Shown here: positions 25,112 to 36,828 of the stretch, piece by piece
Position numbering within the stretch: the stretch's first letter is position 1
How the letters are laid out: every line of letters starts with the position of its first letter
NCBI RefSeq assembly: GCF_000002075.1
Contig: NW_004797526.1
Span: 458,256-522,255, forward strand
DNA: 64,000 bases
Reading direction: 5' to 3'
Source of the DNA: Aplysia californica
Taxonomy: Eukaryota > Mollusca > Gastropoda > Aplysiida > Aplysiidae
Made by a program: the position numbers and the translations under genes
The notes under the pieces: model-generated
What the model saw: the letters and a program-made list of their open reading frames with translations, nothing else
Told to the model about the DNA's origin: nothing
Databases searched by the model: none

Positions 25112-25320
25112 TAAGAGTTTTACAGCACTCGCAACTGCATGAGGTCATATGAGTGTGATTTTCATCACAGCTTCGAACAAAATCATATCAGCAACTGCTA
25201 TACTTCTGTCTGGCAAGGTGGATTTGATAAGGGGTAGTTCCATGGACCAGGGATTCAGCTCCAATTCTAGTGGGTTGCTGCTTCAAACTCATACACTGCC
25301 GTTTCTGGTGAGGGGGGGGG
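25112..25320 (-). mobile_element. SINE-like repeat with TGCAGTTGCGAG tail, minus strand, cut by a gap
   Basis: Begins GTAAGAGTTTTACAGCACTC then GCAACTGCATGAGGTCATAT, the reverse complement of the tail at 10845-10892. The body runs toward the N gap at 25321. Confidence 0.55.
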
Positions 25321-26303
25321 NNNNNNNNNNNNNNNNNNNNNNNNNNNNNNNNNNNNNNNNNNNNNNNNNNNNNNNNNNNNNNNNNNNNNNNNNNNNNNNN
25401 NNNNNNNNNNNNNNNNNNNNNNNNNNNNNNNNNNNNNNNNNNNNNNNNNNNNNNNNNNNNNNNNNNNNNNNNNNNNNNNNNNNNNNNNNNNNNNNNNNNN
25501 NNNNNNNNNNNNNNNNNNNNNNNNNNNNNNNNNNNNNNNNNNNNNNNNNNNNNNNNNNNNNNNNNNNNNNNNNNNNNNNNNNNNNNNNNNNNNNNNNNNN
25601 NNNNNNNNNNNNNNNNNNNNNNNNNNNNNNNNNNNNNNNNNNNNNNNNNNNNNNNNNNNNNNNNNNNNNNNNNNNNNNNNNNNNNNNNNNNNNNNNNNNN
25701 NNNNNNNNNNNNNNNNNNNNNNNNNNNNNNNNNNNNNNNNNNNNNNNNNNNNNNNNNNNNNNNNNNNNNNNNNNNNNNNNNNNNNNNNNNNNNNNNNNNN
25801 NNNNNNNNNNNNNNNNNNNNNNNNNNNNNNNNNNNNNNNNNNNNNNNNNNNNNNNNNNNNNNNNNNNNNNNNNNNNNNNNNNNNNNNNNNNNNNNNNNNN
25901 NNNNNNNNNNNNNNNNNNNNNNNNNNNNNNNNNNNNNNNNNNNNNNNNNNNNNNNNNNNNNNNNNNNNNNNNNNNNNNNNNNNNNNNNNNNNNNNNNNNN
26001 NNNNNNNNNNNNNNNNNNNNNNNNNNNNNNNNNNNNNNNNNNNNNNNNNNNNNNNNNNNNNNNNNNNNNNNNNNNNNNNNNNNNNNNNNNNNNNNNNNNN
26101 NNNNNNNNNNNNNNNNNNNNNNNNNNNNNNNNNNNNNNNNNNNNNNNNNNNNNNNNNNNNNNNNNNNNNNNNNNNNNNNNNNNNNNNNNNNNNNNNNNNN
26201 NNNNNNNNNNNNNNNNNNNNNNNNNNNNNNNNNNNNNNNNNNNNNNNNNNNNNNNNNNNNNNNNNNNNNNNNNNNNNNNNNNNNNNNNNNNNNNNNNNNN
26301 NNN
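25321..26303. other. assembly gap (983 N)
   Basis: Run of N between a poly-G tract and a long (TC)n tract. Long apparent ORFs through it are artefacts. Confidence 0.99.
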
Positions 26304-26422
<119 letters not shown>

Positions 26423-26464
26423 CAAATTCAAACTCAGTGGAACTGATAAAAATTCAAATAAAAG

Positions 26465-26700
26465 ATTTCTGGCGGATCAGAAGCCAAGCTGTATGTCAAG
26501 GTTCCAGTAGACGTAGGCCCACAGTTTTTCTTTTCTTTTATCTGGTGCCGTCAGTCCTTGGACTTGGACTGCCTCAGACCTGTCTCACAGACTTGAGTGT
26601 GAGTCCTCATAAAAAAGCCTTATGGGCGCCTGCCAGCCTTGTGGTCATCGGGCTGATATTTAGTGATGCCAGGTATTTTGCTGGTGGGCTGGGATTGGAA
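26465..26700 (+). mobile_element. unclassified dispersed repeat, copy 1
   Basis: Shares with 34045-34250 the stretches GGATCAGA, TGTCAAGG, GAGTGTGAGTCCTCA, GCGCCTGCCAGCCTT and TGGTCATCGGGCTGAT in the same order. An ORF covers it, but the match to the second copy marks it as a repeat. Confidence 0.6.
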
Positions 26701-26794
26701 GAGAAAGAATATCAAGCAGCTAAGGAATGGGTGCCATGTGTGGTGTGTACTTCTGGTGGCCAGTTCGCTGGAAATCTGGCGGGGCAAATTTATA

Positions 26795-27553
26795 GAGTAG
26801 AACGCAACTACAGCGGGACCTTACCGGAATCACCCTTTTTTTCTCTACGTAAACTCAATTACCTGTGCTCGGGTTTAGCAGGGCAAGGAAAGGCCCGAAC
26901 TTGGATACAGCAAGAGAGATTGAGCAAGGTTTAGCTTGGGGGAAGGGGGTTGGTGGCTGTAGGCGGGCTCCAAACAGGAAGTCAGCGGTGCGGCGTTGTG
27001 AATGTCAATGGCCAGTCCAGTGATGAGTGAGGTGGGGCAGGCGGCAGAGAGAGCTGGTTTGGAGAGACGCGTTACGGGAGCCACTCCAAAAGTGATGTGC
27101 CGTAGCTTAGACGTTCAGTATGAGAGTGTATAGGCCATAGCCCTAGGCCAAAAAGTAAAAGAAGAGGAGAGCGTGTAGTGTGTGATTCATGATTCATTGA
27201 ATTGCGATCGTTGATGCTCACTGGCATACGCATGCATCCACTTCACCAATTCTACAGTTGCCCTTCTGGTACGATAGACAGCTCAAGCAACGAAACTGAG
27301 AAAAAGATGGCTTCCAACAAGGACAAAAGGAAATGCTTCTCACTCGAATTAAAAGCTGAGATAATCAACGAAGTTGACAAGAAAAGGAAGACTAATCAAA
27401 AGCGCAAATTTTTATTGATATGGAAGGGAGGTATTCATGTGGATTTTTAGAAAATTTTAGGTAATTTCCCCTTTGCATTCCTATAGCGGGAACTCGCTTA
27501 CAGCGATATTTTTTTTCTGGAACAAAATGTCCCGCTATAGCCATGTTCTACTA
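26795..27553 (+). mobile_element. Tigger/pogo-like DNA transposon remnant with CENP-B-type HTH fragment
   Basis: The left end GAGTAGAACGCAACTACAGC (then GGGAC) mirrors the right end GTCCCGCTATAGCC...GTTCTACTA. TA lies outside both ends (26793-26794, 27554-27555). This is very close to the usual Tigger terminus. The frame at 27307-27450 reads MASNKDKRKCFSLELKAEII and onward, which resembles the N-terminal HTH of pogo/Tigger transposases (CENP-B type). The DDE catalytic domain is absent, so this is an internally deleted copy of about 760 bp. Confidence 0.75.
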
Positions 27554-27589
27554 TATTAGTTTAATATATATCTAGATCTTTAATTATAA

Positions 27590-27765
27590 TAAGGACCTTA
27601 CAACTGGAGCGGATAGCCATGTAAAAGCACAAATACTATGTTTATACAGGCATTCCTTTTCGTACAATGGCAGAACGTGGTTGTAAGCGGGGCTGGTGGT
27701 ATAACGTAGGAGAGGGGTGGGGGGGGGGGGGGGGGGTTGGTGGTGGTTATAACGAGGTTTGACAG
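27590..27765 (+). mobile_element. right-end fragment of a Tigger-like element
   Basis: Ends GGTTATAACGAGGTTTGACA followed by TA. It shares TTATACAGGCATTCCTTTTC and a poly-G tract (27716-27736) with the right end of 32529-34633. The left end is not found; it abuts 26795-27553. Confidence 0.6.
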
Positions 27766-28129
27766 TACATGTAGTGAATGTAGTGATTACCTGCAAGGTA
27801 AATGTTCTTTTGCCAGGTTACGGCTTGTCTCAAGATCAGTTTCCTGCCAGTAAACAAGACATAGCATTCATAGGTTCTGCCTCACTGACTCACTGTAGCT
27901 GGTACCATACATTGTTGCAAGACTCAACTGAAAAGAAGTCTGGTCTCATTGCTCTCTTATTACCTAAAAATGAAGGAGAATGCACGACTTCCACAGAGGG
28001 ACAAAATTCCACTTGCCGTCTCAATCAAGGTTGAATTGGAGATCAGCTAGTTGCCTTTTATATATGACAGGTGCCACTTTAAAATCATAATTTTCATGTT
28101 TGGTCTTAAAAGAACATTACATTACGAAG

Positions 28130-28960
28130 TGATATTCGACACTACCCACTTATCAACATGTCTTATGGACATAACACTCTATAGAAAAGTGACATTAACA
28201 TGCAGACAGAGTGGAGTCACCTTCCCCGCACCTTTTTCCCGTCTGGCCCCAATTAGGGGAGCAGCAGGTTTAATTTACAGGAAAAGCGCTGTGAGCGACA
28301 GAGTCGAGTCACCAACCTCTCACCTCCCCTTTTTGAGGCAAGTCCCCTCCAAGCGCCAAAAAAAGGTTGGTGACTGAATTTTAAAGCAGCACTAAAATTT
28401 CTCGCACATTCAGTAACCAAAAACCTTTTTGCATCAGAAGTTGAAACGTAGAAGTTGTCATTCTATGTGTGACAGACATGTTTCCTCGAAAGGACTTGCT
28501 CCATTAAATGATGATATTCACCATACTTATTACGACGTTGGTATATTTTGTGAACCCCAGTAACGGCATCTGTTCAGCATTCGTTTTCTGAAACTCAACC
28601 AATATAAAACCATCCACTGAAATATTTCTTCGTCCATCTTGCACAGACAGGGCTAGGCCAGCCTAGAAAACATTTTTACTTTGAGAAAATGTAATAACAA
28701 TCACGAACACTGATTCAAAAGAGCGAAGATGTCACCCCTTCATAGGGGACGTCGGGGGAGGGGAGAGGCCTTCATTCTGTCGCCGACTTTCCTCTCCCCT
28801 AAAGGGGAGTGGAGAGGCTTGGGTTAGCTCCAGAAAGGTGACTACTCAGTCTCTACCTTTAGAAGCTACACACTTACCAAAATGTCTTATGAACATTACA
28901 CTCTATAGAAAAGTGATATTAGACACTACACATTTTCCAAAATGTCTTATGGTGAGTACA
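28130..28960. repeat. about 60-bp tandem repeat interrupted by an insertion
   Basis: Units with AATGTCTTATGGACAT and CACTCTATAGAAAAGTGA occur at 28130-28200 and again twice at 28868-28960. The DNA between them is the TIR element 28204-28858. Confidence 0.7.
28204..28858. mobile_element. MITE-like element with GGAGTCACC ends
   Basis: The left end AGACAGAGTGGAGTCACCTT is inverted at the right end (AGAAAGGTGACTACTCAGTC). Inner arms also pair: CCTCTCACCTCCCC against GGGGAGTGGAGAGG. No ORF. It interrupts a tandem repeat. The class is unknown. Confidence 0.6.
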
Positions 28961-29039
28961 CTTTTTGTAAGATGAACTCACAGCCAACTGCCTTTGCCCT
29001 ATAATTTCTCGGGACAAATGATCGTCAAACTTCAAAACT

Positions 29040-29180
29040 TGCAGAACTCGCACTCAAGAGGTTTGAGCCTCAGCACGGTCCGACATTGTGTCCTTGAGAA
29101 AGGCACTTTACAGTACCAAATTCCCATTTGGTTCGGCCCTTTCGGATATACGTTAAACTCCGAGGTCACACCTCTTAAAT
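29040..29180 (+). mobile_element. tRNA-related SINE fragment
   Basis: GGTTTGAGCCTCAGCACG is B-box-like. It is followed by TGTCCTTGAGAAAGGCACTT (TAC), a motif I recognise from a SINE class common in molluscs and other invertebrates. The 5' part is missing. Confidence 0.6.
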
Positions 29181-29189
29181 AACCTAACA

Positions 29190-32100
29190 GTGTTAAACCC
29201 ATACCATTTTCACCAGTTTTTCACACTTAAGTCTATGCGACTAGAGAACAAAACACTCACGAAATATCAGAAAGCAAACACTGCTCTATGAATGATAAAA
29301 TTTATTTGCACAAAACAATGAATAACAATGCAGAAAGTGGACAGTGGAAAGGTAGATAAGTCACATGGATGTACATGTACTAAAAAGTGACATTTTTACA
29401 AAGCAGTGACATTATGTCTCTTCTTCCTTCAATATTCCAGAGAGTCTCTCTCTCTCTCTAAATGGTGGGTGCCTTGTGGCTTTCAGAACTTATTGGTCTG
29501 TGCCAAATTGTTACCATGTCCATAGGAAAGACACTGCTGATCACTTTACCTCATACAATAATAAAGAGCAAAGAATATCCAAGATTTCCGGAAATCAGAA
29601 ACGCCTCAATATCCTGAAAAGTGGTATTTGAACCCAAATGGTCCCTTTTCCTGAGTCAGTACTCACAAAAACTGCTGATTGCATATATACACTCCGTTTC
29701 ATCTCTTCTACACAGTAATTTATACAAACTGTAAAGGTCTGGCAGCTTCAGTCAATACAAGTGGAAAAAGGTGACCACCAGCGTCCAGACAAGGACATTA
29801 CTGCCACAACTGCAGCTCGTGCGACAAAACGAAATCCCATACATATTGTTATTACAGTAGGTAATACGTGGTGATGGAATCTTCATCAGAGTACACACAC
29901 ACACACACAGATACAAAACACAAGGGTGGGAGCTGAAAAAAAGCTAACAAAAGTGAAGCTAATAATGGACAGCATACATCACAGTAGCCCTTAAAATAAA
30001 GTGTCTTTTCACATGTTTCACAATCCCAATAAAGAAAAAAATCCCTTTCAATAGCAGCAATAGCTCTGTCCCCTTCCCACCTGCCAAATGGTAGAAAAGA
30101 TCAATATCTAAGGACATTATTGAAAGACATCCATAAAATACTCGCAATTCCATATTATGTGCAAAATGTGTCTTGAAGTCCACACATTTCAATGTACACC
30201 TGAATGGCACACAAGAAGTAAGTTGCGATGCGCACAGTGAACACAACAGCCAGTCTTCCCGAGGGCCAATTCATATATGTATATATTTTTAGCTCCAACA
30301 AAAAGTCAAAGAGGACACAAGTCACATGGTATAAAGCTGAAAAAGGCCACCATTATGCTGATGTTTAGACTGTGGTTTTATTCCCTTTCATCATCCGAAA
30401 AAAAAAGCGTATGTTTTCGCAATTGCAAACCAGGTTGGGAAATCGGGTTAAAATTTAAAATGTGTAGGTTTAGAAAATTAGACATGCTCTGAAGATTACT
30501 CAGTTTTACTTATGAAGAAAAAAAAGATTAATATCTTCTGTGTCAACACTAGACTTCCTCACTTTGAAGAGTTGCAGTACAAGTTCTCGAATATAATCCT
30601 GCGACAGGCCTGGTTCACCCGGAGAACGAGCTTCGTGCTCAGTTTGGCAAGAGCATTATCACCCCTTTTAACACAACTTTCTTATTCACAATTATAAAAA
30701 GATTTTACGGAAAGTAAGTGGACTTTTCTGGTGGAAGTGGAAGTCACCTGTACATCTCGCTGAGTTTTAATTAATCAAACACACCTGTGAGCAACCTTTT
30801 ATTTACCATGGTCATCTCAAACCAAAATTTTCTTTGATCATATTTTACTGATACCAAGAAAGTATACAGAAATTGAAATTTCTGACAATCTCATTAACCT
30901 GAAAAACAAAAATAAGAGAGAAATGTAAGAGGAAATAATACTTGCCCCTATTCCGTCGAAGTTTGTGATGAGCCACCATGATAAGGGCTATATGGATTGA
31001 CAGGACTATTTAGGGCAAGATATACTCAAAAAAAGTAAAAGACCAAATTAGAGTGCCAACCAACCACCTGAGATTTCGATAAGAGCCAAAAAGTGGCGAG
31101 CAGAAGTGAAACAAACACGACAAAAACCCATGATTTCAGCCAATTTCTCTTTTCAAAGTGTAATAATACTACGACTTGGCTATTTTCCTGAGACATCCTC
31201 CTTTCTGTGTGCACAGAAAGGGCACCTAAAACCAACAAAGCAGCTGGCAATTCACAAGTAAGTTTACTTAATTACCTTACACGCCAAAAGACACACAATT
31301 CATCTTTTTTCAAACGCTGGGTGGTGAAAGATGAAACTAAAACTACCATAAAATCTTCCTGTTTTGGTGTCAAATTTTTCCTGACAAAAACATTTCCAGA
31401 TGTTGATACTTTTGACAAAGTAAGAAAAATCATTAAAATCCTAACCAAACTGGAATATAAAAAAAAAAATTAAGCAGCCTGATTCCATGTGACTTGATCA
31501 TCATTCGGACTGGTTGTGAGTCCAATCATGTGAAGATACAGAGGGCATGAACACAGTCACTCTGAGCAACAGTTGGAGAACCTCCACATCTCCACCACAC
31601 AAAAAGTGCCTTCCTTGCTACCACGTGTATATCGCTCAACCATCTAATTTACAACAAAGTCGAGTCCAAAAAAAGTTACATCATATCAATACAATAAAAT
31701 TCGTATAGTACTGAGATAAAGCGAGATGACAGAGAAAATCTTGAAAGAATATTTCAGAAGTAGCATATTTTGCTAAACTGACAGATTAAGATAGGCCTAC
31801 AAAAAAGAACAGGCAAGAGCCAAAACAAATTTTTTTTAAACTGCAAATCATCAGATTTTGAGACTGATTGAAAAGAAATGAGGCATTCTCAGCTTCTCAC
31901 TCAACTTGGAAATACACTTTCATAATATTTTGTCTCTTTTACAACATTTACCAGTTCTCTAAAAAAAAACATATTTTTAGGACAATATTATTGAGCTCTG
32001 CTCAAAGATAGAAAACTGAAAACATCCTGGGATTTTTTTTTTAAAAGACAGGCATTTCAAAATTTGTCAGCTAGCACTTGGCCTTTATCATTATACCCAG

Positions 32101-32520
32101 TGCTGCCCCACAACCAATTACTTTGTTGCTCCCATCTGCCTTCCATTGGCAGAAGCACTGAGACTAGTGAGAGCCAGAAATGCTGTATGTGAAACTAACC
32201 TGTGTTGTGTTTGCAATGCACTCTGCACTATAAATTTTAATAAAACAGCAGCACCTTAAAAACTCAATTTAGACCCCCCAACAAAAAAAAATTGTATTCT
32301 CATCACAAGTTTGCTTTACTGTGAGAAACCAATACTGACACCATGTATTAAGATCATACTTCATCAATGACACCTTTACAAAACCTTGAATCATAATACA
32401 TGAAAAGAAAAACAAAAAGGCATGCGAACAATTGATATTATTGATATTATTAACCCTACAACGGTCGCCTGCTGAATATATCAGCCAGCAAGCCTCCCCT
32501 CTGTGTTATTCTGCGGTTCG
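29190..32520. other. no gene recognised; possibly distal 3' UTR of UBTD or intergenic
   Basis: Even, AT-rich DNA with only short ORFs on either strand. A minus-strand AATAAA lies near 29300 (TTTATT on +), so a very long UBTD 3' UTR could end here, but nothing proves it. A (CA)n tract lies at 29892-29910. Confidence 0.4.
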
Positions 32521-33259
32521 TATATATACGGTCAAACTTCATTGTACCGCCTCCCCCCATTATATCGTCAGCCCTGCTTAACGCCAGGTTTTTACCAATG
32601 TACGAAAAGGAGTGCCTGTATAAAAACATAGTGTTTGCGAGGTTTTACCAATGTACGAAAAGGAGTGCCAGAATAAACATAGTGTGTGAGCCCTCACATC
32701 GCCATCCGCCAATTGTCTGAGTTGTACGGTTCTTATTCAACTAAAGTAAATTTGCTCCACCAAAGAGCCAGCCAACTGACCGCCAGAGGTACACACTGCA
32801 CACGGTGCACAACACCCACTGGTTAGCTGCTTAATAATCTTTCTCCCACTAGTAAGACGAAGAGATAGAGAGAGAGAAGACTCTCGGCTCTGAATACATA
32901 ATACACGTGCTTCCACAGTAGAATCATGTGTTCTGTGACATTGGGCAGTTGAGGCTATACAACAGAGGAACCCGGTTGAACCGCTAGTGGAGCTATTCCA
33001 CCAACATCATGCTCGTTCCAAGGGTGGCGGTACCCGTATTTCGAGGCTTGACTGATTTTTGGGTCGTTTTTTTGGGTTAGTGTTTCACAAAGCTCGCAAC
33101 TGCATAATAAGGTCATATAAACGGGCGGGACACACCAATTTTCAATTGGTAGGAAATTTTGAATTTTGCCCGGGTGGCGCCCGAAGCCTACTCTTATCAA
33201 TTTTAGACCACAACTTGCACATGATCCCTCCGAGATTTTTTGCCCTTGTCCAAGAAGGC

Positions 33260-34010
33260 TAGGTGTAGATCTTTCCTACCAGAAAATCAGGGGTGTGGCG
33301 GAATAGTAGCAGTAAGAAGGAGCCAAGGAGTAGTAGAAATAGAAAGGCTGCTGAGAGTATGTCCAATCCATCACCACACCGCCTACTTCCTACCTCACCT
33401 CTGACTTGGATCTGTCTTAACACTCCCTCGTTGGTGACCCTGTCTGTCCATCTGATCCTCAGTAACTTTCTTAGAGACTTGCTCAAGAAAACCTGGATCC
33501 TCTTTATGAAAGTCTGTGATACATTCCATATCTCAAATCCATACAACAGGCCTGACTTCACATTTGAATTGAAAATCCTCAGCCTTCTGTCGAAGTGAGA
33601 TATCACGGGTCTTCCAAATCCTATCGAAAGATATGAAAGCAGCTTACGTTTTTCCAATGCGGGACTTTATTTCAGCACCTGTTCCTCCCTCTCTGTCAAT
33701 TATACACCCAAGATAGCAGAAGGATTCAACGTCTTCTAGAGCATTTCCTTCTACTCTGACCCGCTCCTTTTGTTGTGCATCTGTCCTTGGGACCTTTGAC
33801 TTTCCGGGATGGGTCCTCAATCCAACAGACTCTGATAGGCTGCTTAATACTGAAGTCTTTGCTTGCATCTGTTCCTGAGTGTGTGACAGAAGTGGTAGAC
33901 TGGTAGAGACTATAAAGACAAACTGTGGCCAGCCTTAGTTCATCTTTCTGTTTTGTGCAATAACCATGTGCAGCGACAAAAAACAAGTGGCAACCAAATA
34001 CATGTACAGC
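33260..34010 (-). mobile_element. LINE fragment (non-LTR reverse transcriptase C-terminal part)
   Basis: Minus-strand frames contain NALEDVESFCYLGCIID, RRLRIFNSNVKSGLLYGFEI and LRKLLRIRWTDRVTNE. These are the familiar region downstream of the catalytic core in RTE/CR1-type LINEs. At least two frames are used, and the catalytic YADD region is not seen. Dead copy nested in 32529-34633. Confidence 0.85.
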
Positions 34011-34044
34011 TCCAGCTGAACTGTAGCTCAATACAAACTGAAAA

Positions 34045-34250
34045 TGTCTGCTGGATCAGATGCTAAGCCATAATGTGTCAAGGACCCAATATATGTACTG
34101 GGTGGGTTTTTTTCTTCTTTTTCTACCCTATACCCTGAGCGTGAGTCCTCACCATATAGAAGCAAAAGGTTCACAGGTGCCTTCCAACCTTTTGGTCATC
34201 GGGCTGATGTCAGGTGAAGCCAGATATTTTGACAACAGGCCAAGGTGACG
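34045..34250 (+). mobile_element. unclassified dispersed repeat, copy 2
   Basis: Partner of 26465-26700, sharing GTGAGTCCTCA, the GTGCCTTCCAACCTT-like stretch and TGGTCATCGGGCTGAT. Confidence 0.6.
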
Positions 34251-34639
34251 CAGTTCCTTTTCAGTTTTTCCTGGCCATTTTAAAATTTAATTCCATTATT
34301 ATTTATTTTATATTTGCCATAGCCTAAAAATAATAGCATTTGCGTAATCAGGAGCAAATCGACGACAACCTCAAAAAAGTGCTGAGCTCGCAGAGACCTG
34401 AGTGGGAAAAAGATGATAATCAAGCAACCACCTATGGGGGCTGTGTAGCGTGTGTATTGTACCTCTGGCGCCATACAATTCAGACGGCAGATGGCGGTGT
34501 GAAGACGCAAAAATTTATTTATATAGAGGCATCCTTTTCATACATCGGCAAAACCTGGCGGTAAGCTGGGTTGGCGGTACACAGCGCGGGGGGGGGGGGG
34601 GGGGGGGGGGCGCGGTATAATAAGATTTGACTGTAAAAG

Positions 34640-35940
34640 GAATGCTCCTATTGTAACTCATTCAACACACTTCCAGAAAAACTATGTTATATATGTGGGT
34701 TTCGTGTTACACCCAAGCACTGTTCGAAGCCTTCAATCAGCTCTGTGAAAATGGACAAAACCTACTTGACAAAACAGGATAAATGAACTGACACTGAAAG
34801 TTGTAGGGTTAAAAAATATCAATCATCAATCACAGTATGAACCACCACAAAACCATCCTAATTTACTTTTAGCTAACTGTATGAAAATAAAAGGATGAAT
34901 TATTTGCACATGAATTTCTTCTGAAATAGACAAAAGAGAAAGTAACTTTGATAACTTAAATGCAAAGATTGATAACTATTTGCAATTTGCTTTGATGAGC
35001 TTTATTATCTCATATTTTTTTTACAAGAAAGAGCATAATACAATGAACATTTTTGGCAGACATACGTCTGTATGAACTTCATCTGACAGAGTTATATACA
35101 ATTGTTTGTTTTACATCAAAATTTGAATAATCAGAGAATCCAAAGAGTGAAAGACATAAAATGTTTTAAGACAGGATGATGCCTGCGAAGTCAAGCCTTA
35201 ACGCTTTCCTTCTTATTTGCAAATCATTTCAACCACTCTTGCATTACTAGTTTTTTAAAGCAGCAAGCAAAATGTAAAAGCAGAGTTTCGTCGAGGCATA
35301 AAAATTCATTCGCACAGTGCTGAAAAGGACAAGCTTGCACATGTCATCTGAGCGGGCATCTATGTCTATAAGTGACTAACAAACATACACACAGACTGTT
35401 TGCTAGACTAAAGAGCAGAAAATCGACACAATGATCATTTAGTGCCGGAAAAGAGCAAGACGGATTTTTTTAAAAACCAAACAAACAAACAGAGAAAGTA
35501 AAGAAGTAAGACCTACCAGCGGTGTCTTCCAATAACCAGCAGATAAACATAAAGAAAGACAAACAAAAATACAAGGGGGTAGAGAGAGAGCCAAACAAAC
35601 ATTTCTGAAAACAAAAAGTATGCATGCACAAACAGGTGCATTCATTGAATTGATTTTAAAACAAACACTCAAATATTTTAGAACTACCTAAGATTCCCCA
35701 ACATTCCAGCATTTCACAGACTAAGAGATGTATCTTCAATTTCTTTGATCCCTTTTTCCAATGCTTGAGACTGAAAACAGTACAACCTGAATAATTGTTT
35801 TAGAAAAATAGAAAGTGCACCCTGTTTGACTTGACAGAGCACAGAGAAAAAACGGGTTGAGGTAAACAGATATTGTGATATCACTGAAATGGGCAACAGA
35901 GGAATTATTTCCATATGGTGGACAACCCATGAAGTGTTCC
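34640..35940. other. no gene recognised
   Basis: AT-rich DNA with short ORFs only, between the Tigger-like nest and the SINE at 35943. It may be UBTD 3' UTR or intergenic. Confidence 0.4.
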
Positions 35941-35942
35941 CA

Positions 35943-36440
35943 GGGGGCTCTCATGGTTTAGTGTTCACCTCACATTCAATTGGTCTCAGGTTCAAAACTT
36001 GAGAGCGACGGAAATTTTTTTTCTCTAAAATGTCCCCCTGTCATCTCCTTTCCTGCTCCTAACCATGTTCTGTTGTCTGCTTTCATCTTCATTTTCTGCC
36101 TCCCCCCCCCCTTATTTTCCCCCTCCTCTGGGTTCCTGACCCTTTCTGCAGACTTCCTCTTCTGCTACTTCTTGGCTCTTTCTTACTGCTGTCTTTCAGC
36201 AACACCCCTGAGTTTAGGGTAGGTAAGATCTAACACCTAGCCTTCTCGGATAAGGTAAAAAAATCTCAGAGGTCTTGTGTGCAAGTTGCGCAAGTTAAAG
36301 ATCCCTTGGTGGTCCTAAGATCGATATGAGTAGGCTTCGGCCGCCATCCAGGCAAAATTCCTACCAAACTGAAAATGCTTATTGTGTACTGCACATAAAT
36401 AAGACCTTATGCAGTTGTAAGAGCTGTAAAACTTTTGCCA
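35943..36440 (+). mobile_element. full-length tRNA-derived SINE
   Basis: The head carries an A box (TGGTTTAGTG) and a B box (GGTTCAAAACT) at tRNA spacing. The body is CT-rich and contains AGTTAAAGATCCCTTGGTGG. The tail GACCTTATGCAGTTGTAAGA then GCTGTAAAAC is the same tail as at 10845-10892, so this copy ties that tail to a pol III promoter. An A-rich end follows. Confidence 0.75.
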
Positions 36441-36655
36441 AAAAAAAAAAAGAAGAAAAAAAACAGAAGTGTTCCCTTGATTGTTCGAGCGTTTCAATGA
36501 GTAGTCTGACTAGGTCTGAGAAAATACAATTTGTTAGCCTGCATTGCTGATGTACAAATCAGTGATATAACAAACAGGCCAGTCTGGATCCGAAAACTGG
36601 GGGTGGCACCGAGAGTGCGTTAGAGAGTATGCAGTACAGGAAGTACATTGCGTGG

Positions 36656-36828
36656 NNNNNNNNNNNNNNNNNNNNNNNNNNNNNNNNNNNNNNNNNNNNN
36701 NNNNNNNNNNNNNNNNNNNNNNNNNNNNNNNNNNNNNNNNNNNNNNNNNNNNNNNNNNNNNNNNNNNNNNNNNNNNNNNNNNNNNNNNNNNNNNNNNNNN
36801 NNNNNNNNNNNNNNNNNNNNNNNNNNNN
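36656..36828. other. assembly gap (173 N)
   Basis: Run of N. ORFs crossing it are artefacts. Confidence 0.99.

Larger units (their letters stand above)
32529..34633. mobile_element. composite Tigger-like element with nested repeats
   Basis: The left end CGGTCAAACTTCATTGTACC and right end GGTATAATAAGATTTGACTG are inverted, with TA outside both. Internal sequences shared with 27590-27765 (GTACGAAAAGGAGTGCC) occur twice at the left. Inside lie a LINE fragment (33260-34010), a SINE-tail fragment (33085-33120), the unclassified repeat at 34045-34250 and a poly-G tract (34587-34610). The two ends could also belong to two separate copies. Confidence 0.5.

Noticed and set aside
26437-26934. 165-codon ORF on +
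   Set aside because: Covers a dispersed repeat (second copy at 34045-34250) and the start of a Tigger-like element; no protein family recognised.
33259-33868. ORFs that resemble a protein with a reverse-transcriptase C-terminus
   Set aside because: Kept as a LINE fragment, not as a host gene; the frames are broken and nested in other repeats.
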